A stretch of 64,000 nt of DNA from Motacilla alba alba (Eukaryota > Chordata > Aves > Passeriformes > Motacillidae), in NCBI RefSeq assembly GCF_015832195.1, contig NC_052045.1:5828001-5892000 (forward strand), given 5' to 3'. Of the stretch, positions 1 to 11,984 are shown piece after piece. The notes below the pieces were generated by a model. The model worked only from the letters and a program-made list of their open reading frames with translations, did not search any database and was not told where the DNA came from. How positions within the stretch are numbered: position 1 is the stretch's first letter; each line of letters opens with the position of its first letter. Both the position numbers and the translations under genes were made by a program.

Positions 1-263
1 CAGGGCTGCTGGGCCGGGGGGAGCTGCTCCCTGTGACAGGCTCAGTCTGGCCCTCGTTGTCTCTTCACTTCTGCCTCTGCTTCTTTCCTCTTCTCCATCC
101 TTCCTTTATCCCAGCTTTATCCCGTCCCTCTTTCCCAAATTCTCTCTGAGTGTTTCCACACATTCTTCTCACACCCTCGTCCCTCTTTTCTGTAAAACAG
201 TGTTTATCCCTGTACCCAGAGCCCGTTCCCACTCTCCCAGCAGCCTGGCTGTGCTTCCTCCAG

Positions 264-309
264 GATGAAACCTCAGTGCTGATCCTCACCCGGGACGTGC
301 AGGAATGGG
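264..309 (+). CDS. possible small internal coding exon (weak)
   Basis: A pyrimidine-rich tract ending in cttcctccag is followed by 46 bases with one open frame that reads DETSVLILTRDVQEW plus one base. A strong donor-like gtaagc follows at 310. The codons end mostly in G or C, as bird exons often do. I do not recognise the peptide as part of any family and found no partner exon downstream, so the rest of the window could be intron or the match could be chance. Splice-like signals of this quality arise by accident in GC-rich DNA. What is seen: acceptor, open frame, donor. What is inferred: that they form an exon. Confidence 0.18.
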
Positions 310-3300
310 GTAAGCAGAGTCCGATGCATTTAGGGAAATTAATAAATATTCTGGAAATTCCCACTAATTTGGATTTGACCCCGTTTTGGAAGGATATCCT
401 GCCTGTGTCCTCCACTGGTATGAGGGCTCGTCCCCTCCGGGACCTGAGGCTTCCCAAAGGTTTTGTTTGGAATAACTATGGCTGATCCTCCTGCCCGGCT
501 GCTCTTCACACTCCACCCGCTCTGATCGCACCAATTACTCCAACAAAAGACGAAAATTTGCATTTCCAAGGGAGTCTCCCTCCTCCTCCCAGTGCGCCGT
601 GCCCTCCGCAGGGATGTCCTTCACCCCTTCGGGGTCAATGAGCCATGAGTGGGACTCGTGTGACAGTCCCGACACACTTCCCAGAGGAATTTCTTTCCTA
701 ATGACATTTAAACCGCTCATTACTCCTTGACTGTGCCAGAGGCTTGGCTGAGTGTGACTGCGGCTCCGTTACTGCACAGGATCCCTGCAGCAGGGGCTGG
801 GAATCTGGACGTGGGGAAGGGTGAACCTCTCCAAGCCCCCCGAGACACTCAGCTGCAAACCCAAGTGTTTGGGCAACCAAAAAAAAAGTCTATTAAACTT
901 TTTTTTTTTTTGGGCCATTTTCAGCTCCTCTTTTTGGCTTTCTGAAAGCAGGAATGAGATGAGGTCTCCAAAGAGCTTCTGCTCCTCATCACCCAGTTTT
1001 CTTGGCCTGAGGGGTTACACGAGTTTGGAGAAGCATTCAAGCCCTTGAGTGTTCTCCCGAAAGCTTCGCTGGTGATAGAGAGGATCTACAGACCTCTTCC
1101 AGTCCGTCTCCCCGAATTTCCCAACTTCCTGAGTTTCTCCCAGCCCCGCTCCAGCCCCGCTCCGGCCCTGAGGTAATGGGGCAGCAGTAAAACGTTAGGA
1201 GGTACAAATGAACTGCCGGGGATTAAAGCCCCAGCACAGCCTCCTGCGAGGCTTTAAAAGCATCCTGTTTGCAAACAGCTCTGGGGCTGCATCCCGCATT
1301 CCTGGGCATTTGCCTTCTCCTGGTTTTTTCATTCACAGAGAGGAACTGCAGCTGGAGAAGCTCACCAGGTCCCGTTCTTCCATCCCCCCTGGGGCACGAG
1401 GAGTGCTGGCTCACTCAGCCCCTTCCCAAGCATTTCGCCTTTCCCTACATTTTTCCAAGGCGCTTTTCTAAAGCTACTTCCATTCCAGGTTGTTCACATA
1501 TTTTCCTGGATGACTGGGGGTGTGTGGCAGGTGAGCTGTGCCCTCCAGGGAGGCTCCTGGGGCACCAGGACACCTCAGGGCATGACTGAGATCCAACCTC
1601 ACAGGCTGAGCCCAGGGCTCTTCTGAGCTCGTTTGATGCCCCATGGGGTTCTGCCACTGCATCCAACCTTTCTGAAGGAAAATTCACATCCTTTTCTTTG
1701 GGCTACAGAGCTAAGCAACCCCAATGATCCCATGAATTTCCAGCAGTCTCGTGTGGTGAAGTTCGGAGTTTGGAGGGTGACTTCCTGTAGGAAAATCTGT
1801 GCAGGGAGAGGCTGAGCAGCTCTTGGCCGGAGAAGTGGGAAGTGGTTGGGAAGTAGTCGGAACTGGGATGTACTGGGGCATTTGGGATCATTCACAGAGG
1901 TGCTCTTTTGCAGGCCATGCAGCTTGGCACCAAGATTTATTTGGGAGAGCTCAGGCAGCTCATCCCAGCTATTGCACAGGTTTTTGAAGATTAGTCTGGA
2001 TAACTTTGAAAGTCTCCTTTCCCCTGGGATTTCTAGGATTCCTGGCTCTGCCTGGAGCAGAACAAAGGCTGCTATCCCTGTCTGAGGTGGGAACAGGGAT
2101 TGGCTCTTGGTCCTGCCCTCCCAAAGGAGAGCAAAGCAAAGGCTCCCAGCCTGGATCAGCTGAGCTGAGCTGCAGAGCCAGGCCTGAGACAGAGCAAGTT
2201 TTTTCCAAGCGGCTTGGAAAAAATCAGAGGCTTGGTTCCTGCCCACTGTCAGCAAATCCTCCAACTTGGATGGGATCCCTCCAGCTGCCCCTGTGCTGCC
2301 TCTGCACCCTGGGTGGGCTGGAGCCTTTTCCCAGAGAAACCAGCAATGGGATGGGCAGAAAACCAGGGACAGTGGGAGATTATTTCACACACCCGCTTGT
2401 AGCTGAGCACTTGCCCCTCCCTGAGCTCGATGCCGTGTCTGCTCCTTGGCTTCCCTCTCCACCTGTTTAATCCATGTGGGATGATGGGAGCTGGCTCCAC
2501 TGACGTGGAATGTGGGAAAATGGGCTGTCCTCTCCCTGGAGAGCTGCACATGATGAGGTGCCCCTGCTTCTGCAGCCACCTCTGTGATAACAGAGCGTTG
2601 ATATCTCCAAGATTCCCTCATTCCGAGGAAAATGGGGCTTTTCATTCCAGCCTGTTAAAGCATTTTCCAGAGCCCTCACAAACGTAACCTGGAAGTGCTG
2701 ACTGTATCCAGCTGCTCCCCATGAACCTCCAGAACCATCCCATCACCCTGGTGCCCACCTGAACCGAGGAGAGGTTTGCAAGGCAGGAGTTTCCTGCATT
2801 GAAGCAGACACTGATCCCCTCTGAGGTGGCTGCTCTGCTCCAGCCGCTGTCAGCCCCAATTTCTCCATCTCCTGCAGCTCCAGCTCCCTCTTCCTGGGCC
2901 CTTGGAGCATCACCAGCACCACAGGATTGTGTGAGGGATGGGCACTGCCCTGCAATGGCTTTCAGAGAAGGGGTACCAAAACACCCCTCTGGGTGACATT
3001 TTCCAGGGCTCCCAGGATGTCACAGGCCTCTTCTCCCTCTCTTCACCTGTGTGTGGGAGCTGGTGACAAAATCCCTTCCCACCCACCACTAGCATGGAGA
3101 GAAGAGCCCTGGGACCTGGAATGTCACCTCCCAGGAGGAGGGGACCCTGGGATCCCTCACAGAACTGTGTGGGGACTCCTGGGGGGAGGCCAAGCTGCCC
3201 TGTGAGTGCGGGCTGAGGCTCAGGGGCTGCCAAGGTGACTGGGGCATCTCTGCACCTGGGGGAGATTGGCATTCCGGCAGCTCAGGGAATCCAGGGATGC

Positions 3301-5494
3301 TCCTGCAGGAGGAGGGCACCAGGAAGGGAGACTGGGGCTGTGATGAGCCACATCCAGCAGCTCTGGAGGTGCTGAAGCCCGTTCTGTGCCTCACTGATGA
3401 TGTTACCTGGGAGCACAAGAGACTCTTGTGCGAGGTGAATTCCCAGGACTCTGTTGCATCTTCTCTCCAGAGGCATCAGGATTTATTCCAACCAGGACAT
3501 ACCTTTGGTTTTCCTGGATTTTATGGCTTGCATCAGGCAGAGACCACCAGTCTCCCACTTGGCCATTCTGCATCTCATTTCCCTCCCCATTCCTTGCAAG
3601 ACCCTCCCGCCCCTGCTTCTCCCAAGAGTTCCCATCCCGAGTGGAATTTCAGGGCTCTGTGTGATCGTGGGCACATCCAGGGACTGCTCCCATCCATCTG
3701 CTCAACTCCTTGGGAAAAACCAGCGCGGCCAAACAAGGAGTGAGTACAAAAGCACATGTGGAGCCTTGGCAGGGAGCATTCCCTGACTCCCAGCATCCAG
3801 GCGGCCGCTCCGCACTCCCATCCCTGCCTCTCCAGCTGTAATTAGCGCTGAGCTCTGGGAACGCGCTGGAATGGGAGTGATGAACAAAACAGCAGCTCCA
3901 GATGAGCCAGAGCACCCCAGGGGGCTGGGATGCAGAAGTGGGATGGTCTGTGCTCTCCGGCCAGGTCCGGGTGCCTGCTCTGGATAACGAGCACCTCACT
4001 CCCGGGAGCTGCCGGCACCAATTCCCAATGCAGGAGCACATTCCTGAAAGCGTCCCTGCTCCGAGTGGTATTTAGCTCATGCTCTGATGCTGGATCAGGG
4101 GTCTGGAAAGGCTCTGTCCTTGGGCTCTGTCCAAGGCTGTTCTCACATCCCTCCAGCGATGCTGCTCCTGCCTGGAGGAGCCGACCTGCTGGAGAGGTGA
4201 CCCAGGGCTCCCGTTAAATTTTTCTCTGCTCAGTGTCCTCCAGGTGCCCCCAGCCAGAGCATTCCAGCCTTGCTCTGGTGGCTGCAGACCCATATTCCTT
4301 TCCTCCTTCCCCGCTTCCCAGACCTGTGCAGACCATGGCTCTGTTGTCTGTCCGGTCGTAGCCAGGACTTTGTTCTGCTGGAATTCATTTCATTCTTTTT
4401 GATCTTCCTGGAGAAGGCAGAAAGAGAATTCAGCCAAATGGCCTCCACCTGTCACAGTGCCCCGGGGATGAAAGGAGGGGCCCCGTCCCTGTGTCCAGGT
4501 GAGGGACAGGGGGTTCCTGTCCCTGTGTCCAGGGGATGGGCAGAGGGCCCCTGTCACAGCTCCCAGGTGATGGACAGAGGCCTCATCCCAGCATCAGGTG
4601 ATGGATGGAGAGCCCGACGGGGCTGGGAATGACTCTGCAGGCATCTCCCACAGTGTCCCTCGCCCTGTCCCCCAGTGAGATCAGGACACTGATAACGGCT
4701 TTGTTTAGAAGGAAGAGCAGGAAGGGACATGGAAGTCCAGCAAAACAGGAGCTGCCTCACCCAATGTCCCAAGGCCCAGGGCTGCCAAAAGTGGATGGAA
4801 ATAAACTCTGCAGACAATGCAGGGCCCTATCTGGGAGCGGCAGGAGCCCGGCCAGGCCCGGGTGTCCCCGCAGGATCTGATAGGGCTCGGGGCTGGCGGG
4901 ACGGGCGCTCCGGCCATTGTTCGGTGCTCTGGCTGTGCTCTTGGCCCGGGATCCACACGGAGAGAATCACAGGAAACCAGAGCAGATCGTATCCGACCTT
5001 CAACTGCAGCACAGCTCAGGGCTGTGCTTTTCTCCCCACTGTCCTTGGTGGCTCTTTTTGGACACAGTGCTCTCCCAAAATAGCCATGAATGTCACCATT
5101 CCCAGACTGTTCATGGTCAGTGTGGCCACGTCCTCCCCCTGCAGAGGCTGAAACCACCCAGTTCATAAAGCACTAGCCTGGGGCGTCTGGCAGAGCTGCT
5201 GCTCCTTTGCCCGGACCCAGCAGGGATCCTGCAGGCTCAGGGGGGTCTGTAGGGTCTGTCCCCTGTGCCCAGGGCATCGAGGTACCCTCCCCTCCCTGCA
5301 GCTACAGAAGATGGGTTCTATTTCCAGCTTTTCCATGGAGCAGCTGCTTGGCTCTGGGTAAGGCAGGCTTTGGTTCTGAGGCAGGATAAGTCAGGATAAG
5401 TCCACGGAAGTCTACAGTGGCCTGGCTGAACTGTGCCGTGGTGTGGGTGAGCAGGTTCATCCACCGCCTCCCGCTCCATATCCCAACAGCTTTC
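310..5494. other. unique GC-rich sequence, no gene seen
   Basis: About 5 kb with no recognisable transposon or RNA gene. It holds a T-run at 901-912 and a degenerate tandem of roughly 36 bases at about 4490-4605 (copies around gtccctgtgtccagg and caggtgatggacagagg). The open frames here are short and show no domain. Confidence 0.5.
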
Positions 5495-5650
5495 CTGCTC
5501 TCAAATATTGCCCCTAATTAATTTATCTGTACCGATGCTCCTGGTAATACCGTTATTTGTAGTACCTCACTGCATCCCCCGGGAAGGGCAGAAGTCTTAA
5601 TTAACATCCGTGAAGCTGCCTGAGATCGTGCCTGGAAAATGTGATCTGGA
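5495..5650. promoter_or_regulatory. candidate conserved non-coding element
   Basis: An AT-rich island with sharp edges inside GC-rich DNA. It carries several homeodomain-type cores, including cctaattaattt near 5513 and cttaattaac near 5597. AT-rich islands of this kind in GC-rich bird DNA are often vertebrate enhancers, but this call rests on composition and motif content only. Confidence 0.25.
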
Positions 5651-5724
5651 GCAACTCCCTGTCCTACCAAGGTGGCTTTATTGTCTTTTGTTCTCCTTCT
5701 TTGCAGGCCCCTTCTCTTCCAGAC

Positions 5725-5852
5725 AGCCCAGCCTGTGCCTGCCATTCCCACAGCCCAGTCTGTGCCATTCCCACAGCCCAGTCTGTGCCATCCCGACATT
5801 CCAGCCTGTGCCATCCTGACATTCCAGCCTGTGCCATCCCGACATTCCAGCC
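5725..5852. repeat. 23-bp minisatellite, about 5 copies
   Basis: Tandem copies of a 23-base unit. Two copies of the type gccattcccacagcccagt are followed by three of the type gccatcccgacattccagc. The two unit types are grouped, which suggests two rounds of local duplication. The chance reading frame on the minus strand reads as a repeated Trp/Gly/Met-rich peptide and is not a gene. Confidence 0.85.
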
Positions 5853-7164
5853 CATCCCTGCCAGCCCGGAGCACCCGCAGAGCTGCTGGAGTGGCTGCTG
5901 GGGACACGGGGAGAGCAGCAGGAGGGGAGGAGCGAGGCCTGGGTCCGAGGCAGGGCAGGGTCACCTGCCCAGGGGAGGTGCCACACTCGGGTGGCTCTGG
6001 CACGGGGGTGTAGCCGCGCTGTGTGGCACAGGCTGACCCGGAGCACCACAGATGTGTCCCAGCTGTGCAGCACAGCCCAGCCTTGGGATCTCCTGCCAGG
6101 TGTGCAGTGTCCTTCCTTTCTCCATGTGGGAACCTGTCTTAGGATAAGCATCCCTGTAGGTTCTCCCCTTTCCCCTGCAGGACCCAGCCCTGGCTGGGAC
6201 CCCTCCCTGGCACACTCCTGCCAGGACAGCACAGGGACAGCCACCCAGCCACCCTGGAGCAGTGGCAGGATGTTGCAGATTCTCCACAGCTCTGGAGGCC
6301 CCTGGGTCCATTGCTGGTTGCTGCTGAATCCTTCCAGCCAAATCTCCAAGGTCTTGGCTGAGCCGAGCTCCAGCACCAGCCAGATTTCTGATGCTTAGCA
6401 AAAATATTCATTAACGACTTAATCTGTGCACACACAGGGGAAGCTTTTAGGGAATTTGTTCGAGGGCTGTGAAAGAGGGATCTGGCCACTGCTTCTAGCT
6501 CTGCCTTGATCTGTGATCTCATGGATGAGGAATTCAGGAAAATGCTGCTCGGGGACATGGTCCAAAGCATCCCCTGTGCTCACACCCTGTGCACTTCCCT
6601 ACCCTCGGCACTCACTGCTTGGCTGAGCATGTCCCCGTGCCAAGCCCTGCAGAATTGTCACCTCAGCCCTGCAGGCTGCACAATTGTCACCTCAGGACAC
6701 AGAGGGGAGGATGCTGCCTGGCTGCTTTGGGAGGGAAGGCCTGAGGGCTGTGATCTCACTCACAACCTGCCCCAGGACGCCTGGTTAGGGATGGAAAAGC
6801 TTCACACCGGGCTGTGCAGCCTCTGTAAAGTCACGGGGGTGTCCCACCTTCTGTGGCCTCTGGCATGGCCCATCCTGCTCCTCAGTGTCCTGCCAGGGCT
6901 ACCAGGCCAGCCATCCCTGAGTTTCAGCAGGGACAAGGAGGAGAAGGCTGCTGGAGCACCATGAGAGCATCGTCTGTGTGCAAGGCAGGGGAGAGGCAGG
7001 AGAGGGCTGGGAATGCAAGAGCCAGCCCTGGGATCTAGAGGGATTTCTGGGCTTGGTGCCACCTCTGGAGTGAGGGCTCTGCTGGATGGTGCCTCCTCAT
7101 CCCCGTCTGCACCCTCAGGCACTCTGTGCAGGACAGGGAGCTGCAGCTACCGTGGGAGTGGCAG

Positions 7165-7236
7165 TGTGACACCGTGAGGGAGAGGGTGACACTGTCAGTG
7201 GGAAGGTGACACTGTCAGTGGGAAGGTGACACCAGC
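7165..7236. repeat. 20-bp tandem repeat, about 3 copies
   Basis: The unit ggtgacactgtcagtgggaa begins at 7185 and 7205 and partly at 7225. A degenerate copy precedes it. Confidence 0.7.
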
Positions 7237-7678
7237 GAGGGGCCCCAGTGGCTCCTCCTTCTGAGCTGCCTGGGTGCTTTGGGGACTTGTGTGAACACAG
7301 AGAAGGGATTGGAGCATCCTGCCCTGCGCTCAGAGGGGACACTGGGAGAGGAGGGACATTCCCGTGGGACACACCGTCCATGGGGCTTTGCCAAGGCTGA
7401 GTCCTGCTCTCCCTGCTCCTTCCCCTCTGGCTGTGGAGCCTCACCCGAACCTGTTACAGCTGAAAGCAGCCCCAGTGCTGCTGTTCCTGCCTCCAGAGAA
7501 ACTTCCAGATTATTTCCACGCACATCAGGAGCTCTCCAGCTGCCCCTGCACGGCTCCTTCCCTCTCCATTCCCACCAGTGCCACCACTGCCCGGGCCAGG
7601 CACAGGAATAGGGGGGAAATGGGGACAGCATCCCACCCTGGGGTGCCCCCTTCCCTCTGGGAGTGGCAGCTGAGGCTG

Positions 7679-7698
7679 GACACATACACACACACACG
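7679..7698. repeat. short (CA)n microsatellite
   Basis: A slightly interrupted run of acac dinucleotides about 20 bases long, followed by unique sequence. Confidence 0.75.
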
Positions 7699-8474
7699 AC
7701 TTCTACAGACGTTTCCAACTCTGTACATGAATCCCTTTGGGAATGAAGTTCCTAAATCACACAGCAATATCTGACCGTGTTCCAGGAAAGACTGGTGTGT
7801 CCCAGGGAAGGTCAGTGTGTCCCAGGGAACGTTTCTGTGTCCCAGCTGAAGCCTCTGCCGTGCCAGTGGCTCTGGATGGGGGTGGCTCCCAGGGATCACA
7901 CTCTGGCCGGGCTGGAGCTGCAGCAGGGTTGGGGTTTCAGGGAGGTTTTATAGCAAAAATGTTGATGAGTAATGAAAAGGTGCTGCTGAGCCTTGTTGGG
8001 AGGAAAGAGGGGAGGGAGCAGAGGGGCTGAGGGAAAGAAAGGAGCCCAAGAAGGAAGGGAAAGGAAGAAATGACCTTGGTGAGATTTTCTGGCTGCTCTC
8101 CAGGTCATAGGCTGATGCCAGAAAAGCTCCGTGTCCCTTCTGGCTGGGAGCAGTCCCCGTTAGGTGAATCACACACACAGCGCTGGAACGTTCCACGCTC
8201 CCAGTCACTGAGCTCGAAGTAATTAGGAAAACTGGAAGACCAAGGCAGGGGGAAAAGTATGAGTCACACATGGAAGTGGCATTATTGGAGTGCAGGAGAA
8301 GCAGCTTTGCAGAGCTCCCGAGGTAAAGGCGCTCCAGCCTCGACTCCCGCCAGGAAAGCCATCGGAGCTCTTCCCCGCTCTAGGACAGCAGCAGCTCTGG
8401 GAGAGGGCAGGAGACACCAAGATGTGTCACACAGGGAAGAGAATTTGCACTTGGATGAGATGTGAGGGGATTGG

Positions 8475-8846
8475 GGGTGTTCAGCTGGGAGAAGAGGGGG
8501 TTCCAGGGAGACCTCAGGGCCCCTTCCAGTGCCTAAAGGGTCTCCAGGAGAGCTGGAGAGGGACTTGAGACAAGGGATGGAAGGACAGGACACAGGGAAT
8601 GGCTTCCCACTGCCAGAGGATGGGGTTAGATGGGATATTGGGAAGGAATTCTGCCCTGTGAGGGAGGTGAAGCCCTGGCACAGGGTGCCCAGAGAAGCTG
8701 TGGCTCCCCTGGATCCCTGGAAGTGTCCAAGGCCAGGCTGGATGGGGCTTGGAGCAACCTGGGATAGGGGAAGGTGTCCCTGCCCATGGCAAAATGTTGG
8801 AACAAGATGGTCTTCCAGCCACACCCCTTCTGGGATTCCTGATTTC
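8475..8846 (+). mobile_element. CR1 LINE 3'-end fragment, sense
   Basis: The order of recognisable CR1 text is complete: tgttcagctgggagaagagg, then gagagggacttgagacaagg, then atgggatattgggaaggaat, then gcccagagaagctgtggct, then gcttggagcaacctgggat, ending in a decayed ggtcttccagcc and ctgggattcctgatt tail. This is the 3' end of the reverse-transcriptase region plus the 3' UTR of a 5'-truncated chicken-repeat-1 element. CR1 is the dominant LINE of birds and usually inserts truncated. There is no coding capacity. Confidence 0.93.
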
Positions 8847-9304
8847 AGGCAGCTCCTCAGGCTGTCAGGGGAGTCCAGCTGCTGCCTCCCAGGCAAGGCC
8901 AGGCTAGGAACCTTCTCCCAGCCTCCAGCACCAGCCAGCAGCAAAGGGTGACCTCGTTATCCCTCGCTCCTGTGGACAATGAGCCTGAAAGGATCCCCGG
9001 GACAGCCTGAGCCCCACACAGCCCCTCATGTGCAGGGGAGTTCCATAAATCACACAGTCTTCCAAGAAACTGATGGATGGAGCTTTCATCCCTTTCTTTG
9101 CATGACCCTTTTGCTGCTCTTCATTACCAACACAAAGGCTGTGTTAACTTGGGAGCAAACCCGTGTTTATTTAAGGAACTCTCCTCCTGACTCATCCCAT
9201 TTGGCTCGGGAAAAACCCCATTCCAGGCAGGCCCTGGCTGTCCCACTGGGGTCACGCTCCTGGAGCAATCCTGGCTGGACAGGCCAGCATGGCTGATGGG
9301 TGAC
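8847..9304. other. unique sequence, nothing seen
   Basis: No transposon, RNA gene or exon recognised between the CR1 copy and the 10-bp array. Confidence 0.4.
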
Positions 9305-9362
9305 TATCACATCTTATCACATCTTATCACATCTTATCACATCTTATCACATCTTATCACAT
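9305..9362. repeat. 10-bp tandem array (ATCTTATCAC)n
   Basis: Five perfect copies of atcttatcac at 9311-9360, with a partial copy on the left. The array is perfect, so it is young or kept uniform by slippage. Each unit contains cttatc, the reverse complement of the GATA-factor core GATAAG, so the array is also a row of potential GATA sites spaced one helical turn apart. Confidence 0.95.
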
Positions 9363-9889
9363 TGTATGATGTCATATCCATGGCACCACGTCACCACCCC
9401 CAGCCCAGCCGGTGCCATCACACCTCTGGTGACCCAGGAGGGCAGAGCTGGGCTCCTTGTGTGGCCTCACCAGTTCCCTGCTCCCAGCAGGGTGCTTCCC
9501 ACCAGCTGAAGGATGTGGCTCCGTGTTTAGCCCCTGTCCTGCTGCAGGAGGCCGTGGGGGCTGCCAGTGTCCAGGGAGATTCCGATTGGGAACGCTGAAG
9601 GGTGGGTGCACACGGGGTGATGAAGGGAGGTGATGGACAACCCAGGCTGAGCGCAAAATCCCCCTGCAATTCTCCAGGACAGATTGTTACATCTCCCTGC
9701 CAAGAAATCAAACATTCCTGCTGGAGTCAGGCCTTTCACAGGAGCCCCCTCGGGGACATCAAGTGAGGCTAAGACAACAGGCCAGAGCTTTGTGAGCAAA
9801 TCATGAGTCCCCAGTGTCCCTCCAGCTGGCAGGACTGTCATTGACCTCAGTGGCCTTGTCCTCCCTGAAGCAGCTCTGTCAATTTGGCC
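9363..9889. other. unique sequence, nothing seen
   Basis: No recognisable gene, repeat or structured RNA. Confidence 0.4.
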
Positions 9890-10145
9890 ACTTTCCACTT
9901 AATAATGGAGCTGGAATATAAAGATGTATCCAGGCCCGACCACAAAACAGCTGGAGACTGTGGGCTTGACTTAATCCTGGTAGAATAAACCAGGGAACTG
10001 GTGGGAGTCAGCTCGGATGTTGCTGGCGGGGCTCGGAGCAGGGCTGAGCAATAAAAGGGATCAAATGTGTGAGGCACAAACTGTCTGGAGCCACGGTTGC
10101 TGTTGTTGTTGTTGTTTTAACTAATTGAATTTTAGTGCTGCTGAA
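9890..10145. promoter_or_regulatory. candidate conserved non-coding element
   Basis: An AT-rich island containing a RUNX-type core (accacaaaac near 9940), cttgacttaatcctgg, a short GTT run (10097-10118) and ttaactaattgaatttt. Supported by composition and motifs only. Confidence 0.25.
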
Positions 10146-10497
10146 AGGATTGACAGCTCTGGGGAGCAGTGGCCAGGTACAGCCCCGGCAGGAATCCCTC
10201 CTAATCCCAGCCTGCATCCAGACACCCGGAGCTCCTCCCATGAGGCCGAATTCAGCCCCTGACAGATGCAGCTGGGGCTGGAGCCGAGGGGGCTGCATCC
10301 CTCCCAGCGATCCTGGCAGACCTGTTCCTGGCTTCATGGATGTTGTAAGTGCTCCTGGGAGCAATTCCTTTGGATCTGAGCAGGCTGGGACAAGCAACCT
10401 GTGCCATCCCTGCCTTGGGGACTGTCCTTGTGCCTGAGGAAGGGCAGGGACACTGAAGGTGTTGAGGGGAGTTGCTGCTCGTGGTGAGAAATTTGCT

Positions 10498-10632
10498 TTT
10501 ATTCCTGGAATGGTTTGGATTGTTAGGGGCCTTAAAGCTCATCCCATTCCACCTCTGCCATGGGCAGGGACACCTTCCACTGTCCCAGGTTGCTCCAATC
10601 CCGATCCAGCCTGGCCTTGGACACTCCCAGTT
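10498..10632 (-). mobile_element. CR1 LINE 3'-end fragment, antisense
   Basis: In plus orientation the text runs ctggaatggtttggattgtt, then ggccttaaagctcatcccat, then gggcagggacaccttccac, then ccaggttgctccaatcc and cagcctggccttggacact. This is the reverse complement of the CR1 3' UTR. Similarity ends soon after cactcccag. Confidence 0.88.
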
Positions 10633-10980
10633 TGGGCCAGTTCCCGGGATGCCTTTGCCAGAGGAGGAAGATGGGGTGCAGGGAAGCTGGGCTAGTGTGG
10701 AGCAGGGGAAGGGAGCAGCATCCCTAAAACTGAGCACCCTGGATCCTTCACGGGGATGACCAGGCAGGGACATACCTTCAATGTGCTGGGTGACTTCTGT
10801 CCCTGCCGCGGGGTGGGGATGGTTCTCACCAGGTTTGGGAAGTGCCGAGGGCTCGGACACATCAACCAGCATCTCACCACCGAAAATCCTGATAAAAACC
10901 TGGCGGGAGCTGCCCTGCCCATGCCCCTGCCTCGGGGTTTGGGCTGGGACCAGTCCCTGGGGCCGGTTTGGAAGGGTGCA

Positions 10981-11106
10981 GGGGCTGGGGTGGGCTGGGG
11001 TGGGCAGTGCCAAGGTGGGCAGTACAGGGTGGGCAGTGCAGGGTGGGCAGTGCCAGGGTGGGCTGGGGTGGGCAGTGCAGGGTGGGCAGTACAGGGTGGG
11101 CAGAGC
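10981..11106. repeat. G-rich 14-bp minisatellite, about 9 units
   Basis: Units of the type agggtgggcagtgc, interspersed with ggctggggt. A block of several units is itself repeated (about 10986-11040 and 11060-11106). The plus strand carries many runs of three or four G a few bases apart, which could form G-quadruplexes. The 328-codon minus-strand frame that crosses this array and the adjacent CR1 is a by-product. Confidence 0.88.
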
Positions 11107-11984
11107 CGGAGACCCCTGGCACTGCCGGGCAGGGCAGGGCTGTGGCACTCGGAGAACTGGGGCGGTGTTTGTCCCACCAATGCCTCGGCAAGGCACGGAG
11201 GCGGCTCTTTCCCAGGGGAAAGCTCCTCGCAGGGGCACCTTGTGAGCCCTGCTCTATAAATAGCTGGGAAAAAGCCCGGCAGGAAGCGGTGGATTTTAGG
11301 CAGGGCCAGGGGAAGGGCTCGGTCCCAGCCTTGGCGAGTGTCGCTCCCGTGGGACGGTGACTCCCGGCGCGGGGGCCACGGAGGAGCTGAGCCCTCTGGG
11401 AGCGCCCATGGGGGTTGTTCAGCACATTTCCGAGGGTTAAAAGGTGGGTGGGTCTGGCCATTTTCAGCCGGCTGGGACCAGCCGGGTTTTGTCATCCTGA
11501 TGGGCACAGAATGTAAATTCTTCACGCGGGTCCCCTCGCTGGGATCTCGCTCGCTCAGATCAGATTTAATCCTTCCTAGGGGCCGAGCCGAGCTCTGCTG
11601 TGTCAGCTCGTGTCTCCTGAGCCGTGTCCCACAGGCATTTACGGGGAGCTGCCTGCGGAAGGAACTCCAGGAGCTTCGATTTCCAGCCGGGACAGCCCCC
11701 GGGCACAGCGGCCCCGTTAATGCCAGGGTGCGCCCCCTCCCACGCCCGGCAGGAGGGACGAAAACTAAGGAAGGATTTCAAACCCCCCTGGCTTTGCTGC
11801 AGCCTTTTGTTCGTAAATGATCCCCAAATCGCTGCCCAGCACAGCCCCGGGCTGCCCCGCTCTGCGGCTCAGCCTGTGGCTTGTCCCCAGCATGACAAAT
11901 GTCCCCAGCAGGGGACACAGCTCGTTTGGGAGCTGCCAGCCCGGGCTGGGGGCTCCGGCGGTGCCCTCGGAGCCGTCCCTGTCC
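11107..11984. promoter_or_regulatory. CpG-rich stretch, possible CpG island
   Basis: Compared with flanking DNA this interval is rich in CpG (clusters at 11340-11400, 11520-11600, 11700-11760 and 11940-11990). It leads directly into an AT-rich island at 11985. It could be a CpG-island promoter or a methylation-protected enhancer. No exon with a convincing frame was found. Confidence 0.3.

Larger units (their letters stand above)
5853..8474. other. unique sequence with short repeats, no gene seen
   Basis: This stretch holds a 20-bp array (7165-7236), a short CA run (7679-7698) and a loose repetition of tgtcccaggga around 7797-7845. I see no exon, RNA gene or transposon in the remainder. Confidence 0.45.

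Noticed and set aside
10252..11238. 328-codon minus-strand open frame
   Set aside because: Crosses an antisense CR1 and the G-rich 14-bp array, whose translation produces the repeated Cys/Pro/His-rich text.
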